From positions 1 to 31,966 of the forward strand of contig JAEWWW010000096.1 in assembly GCA_023396215.1 (NCBI GenBank): a DNA stretch of 31,966 nt. Reading direction: 5' to 3'. Shown here piece after piece: positions 15,329 through 23,263 of this stretch; the stretch's first letter is position 1; the number at the start of each line of letters is the position of its first letter. The notes under the pieces are model-generated. The model was not told the DNA's origin and ran no database searches. It was given only the letters and a program-made list of their open reading frames with translations. The stretch is from Bacillota bacterium (lineage in GTDB: Bacteria > Bacillota > Clostridia > Oscillospirales > Ruminococcaceae). Made by a program: the position numbers and the translations under genes.

Positions 15329-15775
15329 TCAGGCTTCTGGTGGCTCAGCGCTTTCGGCAAGCATCTCGTTGCCGAGGGCGGCCAGCAGAAAGCCAATGAC
15401 CTTAAAGCTATCCCCTGTGACCACCAGCTCGCGGCCCTGCAGCTTCTTTTCGATGGGTGCAGAGGGCGGGGCTTGGCGGGTGTCGGCCCGGTCGTCCTCC
15501 AGCCGGTCGAGGGCGGTATCCAGCAGCAGGATGGCGGCGGCGAGAAAGCTCCAGTTGGCCATGGCCAGCAGCCGCGCAATCTCCTGCTCCGACAGGGCGG
15601 CCTCCTGCTCCGGGGGCTGCTGCTCGATGACCTGCTTGTCGATATCAATTGCCTGCAGGGCGATGAGCACGCCCAGAAAGAAAATCAGGTTGGCCAGAAG
15701 GTCCTGCTGGTTGAGCGCGGCGGCCTGCCAGGTTGCCCCATCGCCGGAGCCGCCCTGCAAAGGCTTTTGCTGCAT
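15329..15775 (-). CDS. Small membrane protein of unknown function (148 aa)
   Basis: This 148-residue protein is not recognised. It has two clear membrane helices (about LLANLIFFLGVLIALQAIDI and WSFLAAAILLLDTAL), an acidic Gln/Glu-rich loop between them, and a weakly hydrophobic C-terminal segment (VIGFLLAALGNEML). The start is the ATG at 15775, with an AGGGGGG-type ribosome site on the minus strand. It lies downstream of the efflux genes on the same strand, but a 15-bp hairpin in the gap suggests that most transcripts from them stop before it. The long GC-rich opposite-strand frames here are probably shadows. Real-gene status is likely; function is unknown. Confidence 0.65.
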   Translation of the reverse strand: MQQKPLQGGSGDGATWQAAALNQQDLLANLIFFLGVLIALQAIDIDKQVIEQQPPEQEAALSEQEIARLLAMANWSFLAAAILLLDTALDRLEDDRADTRQAPPSAPIEKKLQGRELVVTGDSFKVIGFLLAALGNEMLAESAEPPEA

Positions 15776-15802
15776 AAGCCGCCCCCCTGCTTCTTAAGAG
15801 AT

Positions 15803-15844
15803 TAAGCCGCTCCGCAGCCGGGTAAGTGCCTGCGGGGCGGCTTA
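15803..15844. terminator. 15-bp hairpin, probable terminator of the efflux operon
   Basis: Arms 15803-15817 and 15830-15844 pair over 15 bases with a single G-T pair. It lies about 90 bases after the adaptor gene stop on the minus strand. The following bases are only modestly T-rich, so it may be a partial terminator or attenuator for the small membrane protein gene. Confidence 0.6.
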
Positions 15845-15934
15845 AATGATGTATATGAGCGGCAGGGCGTGGGCTAACACAGAGCCGGGGGCAAAGCTGC
15901 GGGGCCTAAGCACCGGCCAGAAATGGCAGAGCCC

Positions 15935-17272
15935 CTAGGAGAGGGTGGCCGCCGCGCCGTCCCGGAGGCCCTCGGCGGCGGGGGTGGTGATGACGGTGTC
16001 GCCATCCGACACCCCGGAAAGCAACTGGGCGCGCCCGCTGGCCCGCAGCCCCACCGTAACGGGGGTGAACACCGCGCGGCCGTCCTGCAGCAGGTAGACG
16101 GCGTAGCCGTCGCCCTGAGGCAGCAGGGCGGTGGTGGGCACCGTGACCGCGGCGGGGGCTACCTCAATTTCAAAGCCTGCGTCCAGCGTGAAGCCGGGGC
16201 CGTAGCCCGCAGGGAGCTGGCGGGGCGCTATCCGCACCCGCACCCGGCGCTCGGTCAGCCCCAGAGAGGAAACCTGCTCGGTAGCCGACGGGGCCACCGA
16301 CAGTATGCTGCCGGTGTAGCCGGTGCTGTCGCCGGTGCGGGTCAGCTGCACCTCGTCGCCGGTGGAGAGCAGCACCGAGTCCTCGGCGAGGGCCAGCACC
16401 TCAAGCTCCATCAGGTCGGGGGCGTACATGGTGCAAACCGGCGCAAATTCGGTGATGGCGGCGCCTTCGCCCACAAAGAGTTGCCGCACCACCCCGTCGC
16501 GGGGGGCGGCGATGACCCCGTCGGGGGCCAGGGAGGTGAGGTAGGCAAGGGCCTTATCCAGCTCCTGCAGCGAGGCGGAGGCCATGGCGGGAGCGCCCGC
16601 CCTGCCGCTCATGCGGTCTATCTGCTCCTGCAAAACGGCGGCCATAGTGATGTAGTAATCCTGCGCGTCGCGGGAGATATTGGCCTTGGCGACATTGTAG
16701 GCATCCTCGGCGGCCTGGGCGGCCCGCCGGTAGCTTTCTTTTATGTAGGGGTCGGCGGCGGGGTCGGCCGCTATCTGCTCATAGGCATCGTCGGCGTCCC
16801 GGTAGGCGCTGCGGGCCGAGATGAGGGCCACCGCGGCCGAGCCGCGCTCATTATCAAAAAGCTGACGCTCGGTTTCCTTAAGCTGCTCCAGTTGAAGCTG
16901 CAATTGCATCACCTGATAATCCCGCTGGATGGCGCTTTCGGTCACCTGCTGGGCGGCGGCTTCGCGGGTGAGGCGCAGCCGCTCAATCTGGCTGTTAAGA
17001 GCGGCGGTATCGATGCGCAGCAGCGGGTCGCCCGCTTTTACCCGGTCGCCCTCGCTGACCAGCAGCTCCAGCACCTCGCCCGCCACCATCGAGTAAACGC
17101 TCCAGTGGTCGGCGGCTTCCACCACGGCTTCTTCCTGTAGACTGCGAATGAGGGGGGCGACGGTCACCTGCTCGGCCTCGACCAGTACCGGCCGGGTCAT
17201 GGTGTAGGCGGCATAGGCCGCCACAAGGACGACGACAACCGCCAGAGCAATCAGCTTGACAGACTTTTTCAT
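15935..17272 (-). CDS. HlyD/MacA-like periplasmic adaptor (membrane fusion protein) of an ABC exporter
   Basis: The 445-residue protein has an N-terminal membrane anchor (KKSVKLIALAVVVVLVAAYA) and the adaptor plan of the HlyD/MacA family. A first half-lipoyl segment (MVAGEVLELLVSEGDRVKAGDPLLRID) leads into a long coiled-coil hairpin rich in Gln, Glu and Arg (about 105-235). The second half-lipoyl segment (GVIAAPRDGVVRQLFVGEGAAI) and beta-barrel strands follow, ending in the TVITTPAAEGLRDGAAATL region. The ATG at 17272 has AGGAGG just upstream; an in-frame upstream ATG adds 14 residues without a better site. In Gram-positive bacteria such adaptors join the permease outside the membrane. It lies 137 bases after the permease gene, with a repeat-like element between. 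Confidence 0.88.
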   Translation of the reverse strand: MKKSVKLIALAVVVVLVAAYAAYTMTRPVLVEAEQVTVAPLIRSLQEEAVVEAADHWSVYSMVAGEVLELLVSEGDRVKAGDPLLRIDTAALNSQIERLRLTREAAAQQVTESAIQRDYQVMQLQLQLEQLKETERQLFDNERGSAAVALISARSAYRDADDAYEQIAADPAADPYIKESYRRAAQAAEDAYNVAKANISRDAQDYYITMAAVLQEQIDRMSGRAGAPAMASASLQELDKALAYLTSLAPDGVIAAPRDGVVRQLFVGEGAAITEFAPVCTMYAPDLMELEVLALAEDSVLLSTGDEVQLTRTGDSTGYTGSILSVAPSATEQVSSLGLTERRVRVRIAPRQLPAGYGPGFTLDAGFEIEVAPAAVTVPTTALLPQGDGYAVYLLQDGRAVFTPVTVGLRASGRAQLLSGVSDGDTVITTPAAEGLRDGAAATLS

Positions 17273-17409
17273 GAGTACCTCCTGCGTGAGCGGGGCAAGG
17301 CCCGCCGATATCAAAAACCCGTTGGTTTAGGGCGTTTCTGAAAATAAAAACCGGGGGAAATTTCGCTGAAAGCGAGCGGATGCAAGGCAAAACGCGCGTG
17401 TATGAGGGG
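17273..17409 (-). other. Intercistronic repeat-like element between permease and adaptor genes
   Basis: This 137-base gap is larger than the other joins of the operon. It contains the small hairpin TCGCT-GAA-AGCGA (17363-17375) and a GCAAGGCAAAACGC segment similar in wording to the repeat region at 30070-30225 (GCAAGGC then AAACGC). It may be an interspersed repeat or an mRNA stability element. Confidence 0.35.
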
Positions 17410-19764
17410 TTATTCCCTGTCCCGCAAAAAGTCTGCGGGTACAATCCGCCGCACCTTGCGGTGCATGGCCAGATTGGAGAGCCACACCGCCACAAAGGCC
17501 AGCCCCACTGCCTGCAGCAGGGTGGAGGCGCTTATCATGGGGGGGATGGAGTAAAGCTCGCTGCCCATGGCGGAAAAGAGAAGCTTATCGGCCAAGAAGG
17601 CCATGGGGATGCCCACCAGAATGCCCCCCAGCGAGAGCAGACCCTGCTCCACCGCGATGATATCCATCGTTTCGCGGCTGCGCAGCCCCAGCACGCTCAG
17701 TACCGATACCTCCCGCTTGAGCTCCTCAAACCCGATAAGGCTGGAGGTGTAGATGACCGAAAAGCCGATGAGCACCGCCATCGAGGCCATCGAGGCATAG
17801 ATGCCAATAAAGGAGCCCAGCAGCTCGCGGTATTCGCCCACCAGCGCGTTTCTATCCTCCACCGCCGCAACGCTTTCGAGGTTTTCAAGGCGGGCCAGCA
17901 GCTGCTGGGTGGTTTCCAGCGGCGCTTTGATGTAAAGGCTGGTGACGGCGCCCCGGTAGTCGCTCACCCGGCCCAGCCCCTCGAGGGACATATAGGCGTT
18001 GGCGCCGATGTATTGGGGCACAATCTGGCTGACCCGCACCAGGCTGGTGCGCTTTTTGGGGTAGATGGTTTCCAGCTCGAGGCTGCTGCCCACCGTTACA
18101 TCCAGTTGGTCGGCCAGATGGCTGGAAAGCACGATGCCGCTGTCGTCAAGGGTGACTATCCGCCCCTGTTCGTCAAAAAGCCGGTAGAGGGTGGCGTCGG
18201 GGCCCATGGCGATGACGGTTGCATCCTGCTCCCGGTCGCCCCAGCGCAGCGTTATCGGAACCTCGGCGATGGGGTCGATGGCCTCGATGGAATCCAGCCT
18301 TGCAGCCCGCAGGGCGTCGGCCGGGGCCACCGGGTGGTTAAAGCTTATCTTGATATCCTGCTGCTGCATCTCCTCCAGATAGTCGAAGATGAAGGCGTCC
18401 AGCATCGAGAAGGCGGAAAGCATGGTGGCCATAATCATATAGGCGCAGGCCACCCCGCTGAGGGTCATCAGCGAGCGGGTACGGCTGCGAAAGATGTTGC
18501 GCACCCCCATCTTGCCGGTGACGGTGAAGAGGTTAAACACCGCGGGCAGCTTTTCTATCAGCGTCTTTTTGGCGGTTTTGGGGGAGGCGGGGCGCATGGT
18601 TTGGGCGGGGGAGAGCCGCATCACCCGCCGGGTGGCAAAAAAGGCCGCCAGCGAACAAAAGACGGTGGACATCACCATGCCCAGCAGCAGGTATTTTACC
18701 GAAAAGCGGCCCGAAAGGCCGGGGATGAAGAAATAGGTCTTAAAGTAATCCACCAGCGGAAAGGCCAGATAGCTGCCCGCCGCCCCGCCCAGCAGGCCGC
18801 CCACCAGGCCGATGAACCCGCCGTAGGAAACATAGTGCAGCAGCACCAGCCGGTCGGGGTAGCCGAAGGCCTTAAGGGTGCCAATCTGCCCCCGCTGCTT
18901 TTCAATAAGCCGCCGCAGGGTGATGTAAAGGATGATGCCCGCCACAAAGAGAAACAGAAAGGGGACGGCCCCCGACATCCGCTCCAGCTGGTCCAGCTCG
19001 CTCTGCACCATGCTGTGGCTGGGTTGGTTTGCTCGGGGGTAGACCCCGATGCAGCCGTAGGGCTCCAGTATCTCCCGCACCTGCTCCTCGATGGCGGCAA
19101 AGTCGGCCCCCGGCTCCATGACAATCACAAAGTCGTTGGCAAAGCCCTGCCAGCCCCAGAGGGCTTCCATCACATCGGCGGGCAAAAAGGCCGCCCCAAA
19201 CCTGGCGGGGTCCACAATCATGTCGGCGGCGTTATCCCCCATAAGGTAGACAAACTCGGGGCTTAGGCCGCTGCCGCTGACGGTAAAGACGGTCTGCCGC
19301 CCCAGTGCAGAAATGCGCAGGCTGTCGCCCTCGCCAAGGCTCCGTGCCCCGGCAAACTGCTCGCCCAGCAGCAGGGCATATTCCCCCTGCCCGGGCAGGC
19401 TGCCCCCGGCAACCTGTACTCCGATAAGCGGGCTGCGGCTCATCGAAACCAGCCGGAGCTGCACATCCTCCCCCGCGTAGGAGGTGACCCGGGCGGTTTT
19501 CACAATCCGCCCCTCGGCTCGCGCCACCCCCGGCAGCGCAAGCAGGCGGCGCTCCACCGGCTCGCGGGGGGCCTGCACCACCGAGGCGAAGCCGTCGGCA
19601 AAGCCGGTCTCCCGGTAAAAGCTGCTCTGCGCATAAACAACGCTATCCCGCACAATCGAAAGCACCGCGTAGCCCGCAAAGCCGGCGGACACCACAAAGA
19701 TGCAGATGAGGTAGGTGCCCAGGCTTTTGCCGATATCCCGCAGCAGCTTTTTAAAAAGCAGCAT
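17410..19764 (-). CDS. ABC exporter permease with two FtsX-type domains
   Basis: This 784-residue protein is a MacB/FtsX-type permease with duplicated membrane halves. An N-terminal helix (LGTYLICIFVVSAGFAGYAVL) is followed by a large extracellular domain. A first FtsX block holds three helices (VPFLFLFVAGIILYITLRRL, then YGGFIGLVGGLLGGAAGSYL). A second start-like helix comes after FRSRTRSLMTLSG, then another extracellular domain and a final FtsX block near the C-terminus (IGFSVIYTSSLIGFEELKRE to LSLGGILVGIPMAFL). The start codon overlaps the stop of the ATPase gene by one base, so translation is coupled. With the ATPase and adaptor it forms a tripartite export or lipid/peptide-sensing system. 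The substrate cannot be told; antimicrobial peptides or macrolide-like drugs are usual for the family. Confidence 0.92.
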   Translation of the reverse strand: MLLFKKLLRDIGKSLGTYLICIFVVSAGFAGYAVLSIVRDSVVYAQSSFYRETGFADGFASVVQAPREPVERRLLALPGVARAEGRIVKTARVTSYAGEDVQLRLVSMSRSPLIGVQVAGGSLPGQGEYALLLGEQFAGARSLGEGDSLRISALGRQTVFTVSGSGLSPEFVYLMGDNAADMIVDPARFGAAFLPADVMEALWGWQGFANDFVIVMEPGADFAAIEEQVREILEPYGCIGVYPRANQPSHSMVQSELDQLERMSGAVPFLFLFVAGIILYITLRRLIEKQRGQIGTLKAFGYPDRLVLLHYVSYGGFIGLVGGLLGGAAGSYLAFPLVDYFKTYFFIPGLSGRFSVKYLLLGMVMSTVFCSLAAFFATRRVMRLSPAQTMRPASPKTAKKTLIEKLPAVFNLFTVTGKMGVRNIFRSRTRSLMTLSGVACAYMIMATMLSAFSMLDAFIFDYLEEMQQQDIKISFNHPVAPADALRAARLDSIEAIDPIAEVPITLRWGDREQDATVIAMGPDATLYRLFDEQGRIVTLDDSGIVLSSHLADQLDVTVGSSLELETIYPKKRTSLVRVSQIVPQYIGANAYMSLEGLGRVSDYRGAVTSLYIKAPLETTQQLLARLENLESVAAVEDRNALVGEYRELLGSFIGIYASMASMAVLIGFSVIYTSSLIGFEELKREVSVLSVLGLRSRETMDIIAVEQGLLSLGGILVGIPMAFLADKLLFSAMGSELYSIPPMISASTLLQAVGLAFVAVWLSNLAMHRKVRRIVPADFLRDRE

Positions 19765-20468
19765 TACCAGGCCACCTCCCCCGGCAGCAATGGGTGGGGG
19801 TTGGACTGTATATCCACCAGACGGCCGTCCCGCATGGTGAACACCCGGTCGGCTATCTGGCCGATGGCGGTGTTATGGGTGATAATCATCACCGTTTTAT
19901 GGTATTTCTTGTTGTAATCCCGCAGCAGCTCCAGCACCGCGAGGCCGGTGCTCAGGTCAAGGGCGCCGGTGGGCTCGTCGCAGAGCAGCAGGTCGGGGTT
20001 TTTGACCACCGCCCGGGCGATGGCCACCCGCTGCTGCTCGCCCCCCGAAAGCTGCGAGGGAAAATGCCCGCCCCGCTCGCTCAGCCCCACCAGCGTCAAA
20101 ATCTCATCGATATCCAGCGGCGCGGGGGCGATGTCACAGGCCAGCTGCACATTCTCGCGGGCGGTCAGGCTGGGTATCAGGTTGAAAAACTGGAACACAA
20201 AGCCCACCGTGTTGCGGCGGTAATCCACAAGCTGGCGGTTGGTCATGCCCTCCACGGCGGTATCCTTGTACCAAAGCCGGCCCCCGCTGGGGCTATCCAT
20301 GCCGCCGAGGATGTTCAGCAGGGTGCTTTTGCCCGAGCCGGAGTGGCCCAGCATTACCACAAACTCACCGTCGTACAGCTCAAAGCTGGCTTCCTTGAGC
20401 GCGTTTACGGCGACCTCACCCATCTGGTAACTTTTGTGCAGGCCCTCCGCCCGAATAATTGCCTCCAT
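19764..20468 (-). CDS. MacB/LolD-type ABC transporter ATPase
   Basis: This 234-residue cytosolic ATPase has Walker A GHSGSGKST (41-49), a Q-loop (FVFQFFN, 90-96), signature LSGGEQQR (140-147), Walker B LLLCDEP (160-166), a GALD D-loop and the switch His in IITHN. These and its length place it in the MacB/LolD group that works with FtsX-type permeases. It is the first gene of a three-gene minus-strand operon (ATPase, permease, adaptor). A good ribosome site (GAGGCAAC) precedes the ATG at 20468. The promoter is about 250 bases upstream, and a 180-bp palindromic element separates the two. The divergent TetR gene is the likely regulator. Confidence 0.96.
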   Translation of the reverse strand: MEAIIRAEGLHKSYQMGEVAVNALKEASFELYDGEFVVMLGHSGSGKSTLLNILGGMDSPSGGRLWYKDTAVEGMTNRQLVDYRRNTVGFVFQFFNLIPSLTARENVQLACDIAPAPLDIDEILTLVGLSERGGHFPSQLSGGEQQRVAIARAVVKNPDLLLCDEPTGALDLSTGLAVLELLRDYNKKYHKTVMIITHNTAIGQIADRVFTMRDGRLVDIQSNPHPLLPGEVAW

Positions 20469-20512
20469 AGTTGCCTCCTCAAGCCGCGGCAGGTTCGCCC
20501 GCTGGTTTTATC

Positions 20513-20692
20513 TTAAGGCAACACCGCACAATTCACGGCTGCCGCCTTAAGCACCCTGTCGCTTGCGGATTTTCCGTAATCTCTTACAAAAACCCTCGCG
20601 AATACACCCAGTATTCCCTGCGGTTTTTGTTTCAGCTGACGAAAAATCTGCCGGTACGCCAGGGTACTTAGAATTGTGCGGGGTTGCCTTAA
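20513..20692. repeat. 180-bp palindromic MITE-like element
   Basis: The ends (20513-20534 and 20671-20692) are 22-bp inverted repeats matching at 21 of 22 positions, beginning TTAAGGCAAC. The complementarity continues inward through the whole element with gaps (for example ACAAAAACC near 20585 and GGTTTTTGT near 20622, and GGATTTTCCG near 20566 against CGAAAAATCTG near 20640). An RNA copy would form one long hairpin with a loop near 20603. No transposase is encoded and no clear target duplication is visible, so it is called a MITE or interspersed hairpin repeat on structure alone. Confidence 0.7.
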
Positions 20693-20715
20693 AAAGCCGA
20701 TCTTCGCCTATTATC

Positions 20716-20744
20716 ACAATACAGCATGGTTCATTCCCTGTCAA
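20716..20744 (-). promoter_or_regulatory. Promoter of the efflux operon
   Basis: On the minus strand TTGACA (20744-20739) and TATTGT (20721-20716) are 17 bases apart. Transcription would start near 20709 and pass through the palindromic element before the ATPase gene. The divergent tetR promoter begins 21 bases away. Confidence 0.65.
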
Positions 20745-20764
20745 TATAATTATGAAACTTAAAG

Positions 20765-20793
20765 TTGATTTATTTCAAAATTGTTGTTATCAT
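20765..20793 (+). promoter_or_regulatory. Probable promoter of the tetR gene
   Basis: TTGATT (20765-20770) and TATCAT (20788-20793) are 17 bases apart, placing the transcript start near 20800. This supports the ATG at 20819 as the real start of the regulator. Confidence 0.5.
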
Positions 20794-20818
20794 AATAATG
20801 ACGGGAGGCGGAGGGCTG

Positions 20819-21415
20819 ATGAACGGATTTGAACGGCGCAGACAAAGCAAGATGCGGCAGATACTGGACGCAGCCGAGGTGCTGTTTATGAAATGCGGAG
20901 TGGCCGCCACCGCCGTGGCCGATATTGCCCGGCAGGCCGGGGTTTCTCAGGTGAGCATCTACAACTACTTTGGCAGCAAGGAAGGGCTGCTGCTGGCGGT
21001 TATCCGGCGGATGGTGCAGCATTACGTTGCCATAGCCGACGATATTATAGAGGCCGACCTGCCCTTTATAGCAAAACTGACCCGGATTTGTGAGATGAAA
21101 AAGCGGGAGGTATTATCCTACAACCCCGACTTTTTATCGGTGTTTTTCCAGCAGGGAGAGGTTCATCAGTATATGATGGAGGTCTATGAGCAGGAGAGCC
21201 TGCCCCGGCTGCGCCGCCTGATTGTAATGGGCAAGGCGGAAGGGGCCATCAATCCGGCGCTTTCAGACGAAGCGGTGATGATTTACACCCGCTCGGCCTT
21301 TGATATTTTTGAAAAAATGCAGAGCCAGGTGACCCCTGCGGTTTGGGGCGACCTGATTTCTCTGTTTGTCTTTGGGTTTGACGGCTGCCAGGCCGCCCCG
21401 CCCCCGCCGACGTAA
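20819..21415 (+). CDS. TetR-family transcriptional regulator
   Basis: This 198-residue protein has the TetR N-terminal helix-turn-helix (RQILDAAEVLFMKCGV, VADIARQAGVSQVSIYNYFG, SKEGLLLAVI) and a helical C-terminal ligand domain. The ATG at 20819 is preceded by GGAGG-type sequence and lies just after the predicted transcript start; ATGs further upstream would fall in or before the promoter. The gene is divergent from the three-gene exporter operon and is its probable repressor, inducible by an exported compound. A terminator follows. The short Pro-rich tail (AAPPPPT) is unusual but harmless. Ligand unknown. Confidence 0.94.
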   Translation: MNGFERRRQSKMRQILDAAEVLFMKCGVAATAVADIARQAGVSQVSIYNYFGSKEGLLLAVIRRMVQHYVAIADDIIEADLPFIAKLTRICEMKKREVLSYNPDFLSVFFQQGEVHQYMMEVYEQESLPRLRRLIVMGKAEGAINPALSDEAVMIYTRSAFDIFEKMQSQVTPAVWGDLISLFVFGFDGCQAAPPPPT

Positions 21416-21432
21416 CAACTGTTTTTTTGCGC

Positions 21433-21456
21433 GGCCCCGAAAGGGGCCTTTTTTTA
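21433..21456 (+). terminator. Terminator after tetR
   Basis: GGCCCC-GAAA-GGGGCC (21433-21448) is followed by a run of seven T. It is a textbook intrinsic terminator 17 bases after the tetR stop. Confidence 0.92.
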
Positions 21457-21482
21457 TTTGTTGGCAGGCGCCCCTTTACACC

Positions 21483-21534
21483 TTGACAGCTGCGGCTGCC
21501 GGTTGTTAATATAGTAGATATTGTAACAATTGTT
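21483..21534 (+). promoter_or_regulatory. Probable trmL-degV promoter with a 10-bp palindrome
   Basis: TTGACA (21483-21488) and TAATAT (21507-21512) are 18 bases apart. A perfect palindrome AACAATTGTT (21525-21534) lies just downstream of the expected transcript start. It could be an operator; a related AATTGTT also occurs in the tetR promoter region (near 20778), but the link is speculative. Confidence 0.45.
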
Positions 21535-21556
21535 AATGTTTTAGAGGTGAACCCCT

Positions 21557-22078
21557 TTGCCAACCCTGAATATTGTACTCATTGAGCCACAGATCCCCCA
21601 AAACACCGGCAACATTGCCCGCACCTGCGCCGCCACCGGCGCAAGGCTGCATCTGGTGGGGCCGATGGGCTTTCGCATCGACAACGCAAAGCTGAAGCGG
21701 GCGGGGCTGGATTACTGGCACCTGCTGGACATCACCCACTACCGGGATACCCAGGAGTTTTTTGAGAAAAACCGGGGGCGGTTCTATTATTTTTCTACCA
21801 AGGCCCCCCGCAGCCATACCCAGACCGGCTACCCCGACGGCTGCTATCTTGTGTTTGGGCGCGAGGACGCGGGCCTGCCCGAAGCGCTGCTGCGGCAAAA
21901 CCTGGAGCATTGCGTCAGAATACCCATGCTGGGGGGGCTGCGCAGCCTGAACCTTTCCAACGCGGTGGCGGTGGGGGTGTATGAGGCGCTGCGCCAGTGG
22001 GATTTTCCCCGGCTGGAAAACGCGGGGCGGTTGGCAGAATACGAGGCCGGCCAGACCGGCGGCACAGAACAACTTTAA
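21557..22078 (+). CDS. trmL: tRNA (cytidine(34)/uridine-2'-O)-methyltransferase
   Basis: This 173-residue SPOUT-class methyltransferase matches the TrmL family, which methylates the 2'-O of the wobble base of tRNA-Leu using S-adenosylmethionine. Motifs are IVLIEPQIPQNTGNIARTC near the start, LHLVGPMGF, LVFGREDAGLPE (98-109) and the C-terminal knot RIPMLGGLRSLNLSNAVAVGVYE. No ATG lies at the correct place, so a TTG start at 21557 is chosen, supported by AGAGGTGA about eight bases upstream. Length is normal for the family. It is followed after 13 bases by the degV gene and probably shares its transcript. Confidence 0.95.
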   Translation: MPTLNIVLIEPQIPQNTGNIARTCAATGARLHLVGPMGFRIDNAKLKRAGLDYWHLLDITHYRDTQEFFEKNRGRFYYFSTKAPRSHTQTGYPDGCYLVFGREDAGLPEALLRQNLEHCVRIPMLGGLRSLNLSNAVAVGVYEALRQWDFPRLENAGRLAEYEAGQTGGTEQL

Positions 22079-22091
22079 AGGAGCGAGTTTC

Positions 22092-22973
22092 ATGAGCAGC
22101 TATCGATTTATCACCGACTCGGCCAGCGATATACCAGACGAAGACCTCGCCCGGTATGGCATTACCATGCTGGGCATCCCCATGGTCATCGACGGGCGGG
22201 GCTACCGCGAGCGGGCAGACTTTACAACACAGAAGTTCTATGAGATTCTCAGACAGGCCAAAGAGCTGCCGGTGACCTCTCACATTACCCAGCTGGAGTT
22301 TTTTGAGCAGTACCAAAAGGCATGGCAGGAGGGCGTGGCCCATATTGTGGTGGTGACCATCACCGCCAAGGGCTCCAACATGTACAACGCCGCCTGCATG
22401 GCCAAAAAGCTGTTTTTTGAGGAGCGCCCGCAGGCGGAGGATGGGCTGACCATCGACGTCATCGACTCGCAATCCTACACCATGGTATACGGCACCGCCG
22501 TCATCGAGGCCGCCAAAATGGCCGAGGAGGGGCGGCCCCACGCCGAGATTATCGAGTACCTCGAGCACATCCCCGAGCGTTTTGACATCTACTTCACCAT
22601 CTTTAATCTGGACTACGCCAAGCGCTCGGGCCGAATCAGCTTTGCCGCCGCCTTTGTGGGGGAGCTGCTGGGGCTGCGCCCCATCATGACCCTGCAAAAC
22701 GGGCAGGTGACCTTTGTGGAAAAGGTGCGGGGCGACAAAGCGGCCCTCGCCCGGCTGGCCGAGCTCTATGCGGAGGGCGCCGCCAAAACAGGCAAGCAGG
22801 GCTACTTTATGGTCAAAGGAGATAACGAGCCGATGGCAGCCGAGCTGCAGCAGGCCATCGAGCAGCAGACTGGCCGCTCCCCCGACGCGGTGTACAACAT
22901 AGGGGCCTGCATCACCCTCAATGCCGGGCCGACGCTGGTGGGGGTCACGGTGCCGAGGCCCGGCCGCGGGTAA
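22092..22973 (+). CDS. DegV family fatty-acid-binding protein (FakB-like)
   Basis: This 293-residue protein has the DegV fold. The first domain starts RFITDSASDIPDEDLARYGI, with the binding-site segment PVTSHITQLEFFE and the usual LSGTY region read here as KGSNMYNAA. The second domain has VIDSQSYTMVYG, YLEYIP-like EYLEHIPERFDIYF, LDYAKRSGRIS and GELLGLRPIM. FakB/DegV proteins carry an acyl group to the fatty acid kinase FakA for phosphorylation; no fakA gene is in this window. The ATG at 22092 follows AAAGGAGCGAG and yields the normal family start. Which fatty acid it binds cannot be seen. Confidence 0.93.
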   Translation: MSSYRFITDSASDIPDEDLARYGITMLGIPMVIDGRGYRERADFTTQKFYEILRQAKELPVTSHITQLEFFEQYQKAWQEGVAHIVVVTITAKGSNMYNAACMAKKLFFEERPQAEDGLTIDVIDSQSYTMVYGTAVIEAAKMAEEGRPHAEIIEYLEHIPERFDIYFTIFNLDYAKRSGRISFAAAFVGELLGLRPIMTLQNGQVTFVEKVRGDKAALARLAELYAEGAAKTGKQGYFMVKGDNEPMAAELQQAIEQQTGRSPDAVYNIGACITLNAGPTLVGVTVPRPGRG

Positions 22974-23263
22974 AGCGCAAAGGCCGTTTATCGCCGCCCT
23001 TTACGGGCAGAATGATGATTGGCTGCCGTACCGGCAGCGGCACAGGGCGGGGAAGCGGTAAATGTCTACATCCTGCCGTCGCGGTTTTGCCTTTTCTGCT
23101 CTTGGGAAGAGGGCGGGGTGTGGGGCGCGCGGCCCCACGGAAGTTAACGAAAACCGCCGCAGCAATGCAGACGGGGTTGCCGTACACTGAGCGGTCAGAA
23201 ATGGGCAAAGAGAAAGGGGTTGCCGCCGTTGGCAATCCCTTTCTCCCATGTTTGTATTTCTGA
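22974..23263. other. Intergenic region with several hairpins, no gene seen
   Basis: These 290 bases have no supported coding region. They contain GCTGCCG-TAC-CGGCAGC (23022-23038), GTGGGGC-GCGCG-GCCCCAC (23120-23138) and a larger stem-loop at 23210-23245 listed separately. The composition changes from GC-rich near degV to AT-richer toward the small minus-strand genes, so an insertion boundary may lie here. No flanking direct repeat was found by eye. Confidence 0.5.
23210..23245 (-). terminator. Probable terminator of the small RHH/DUF6809-like operon
   Basis: Arms 23210-23224 and 23231-23245 pair over 15 bases with one G-T pair and a six-base loop. On the minus strand it lies about 20 bases after the last stop codon. 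The bases beyond are moderately T-rich. Confidence 0.65.

Noticed and set aside
17380..19266. Long plus-strand open frame opposite the permease (over 600 codons)
   Set aside because: The product is Gly/His/Gln-rich without domains, while the minus frame encodes a clear FtsX-type permease.
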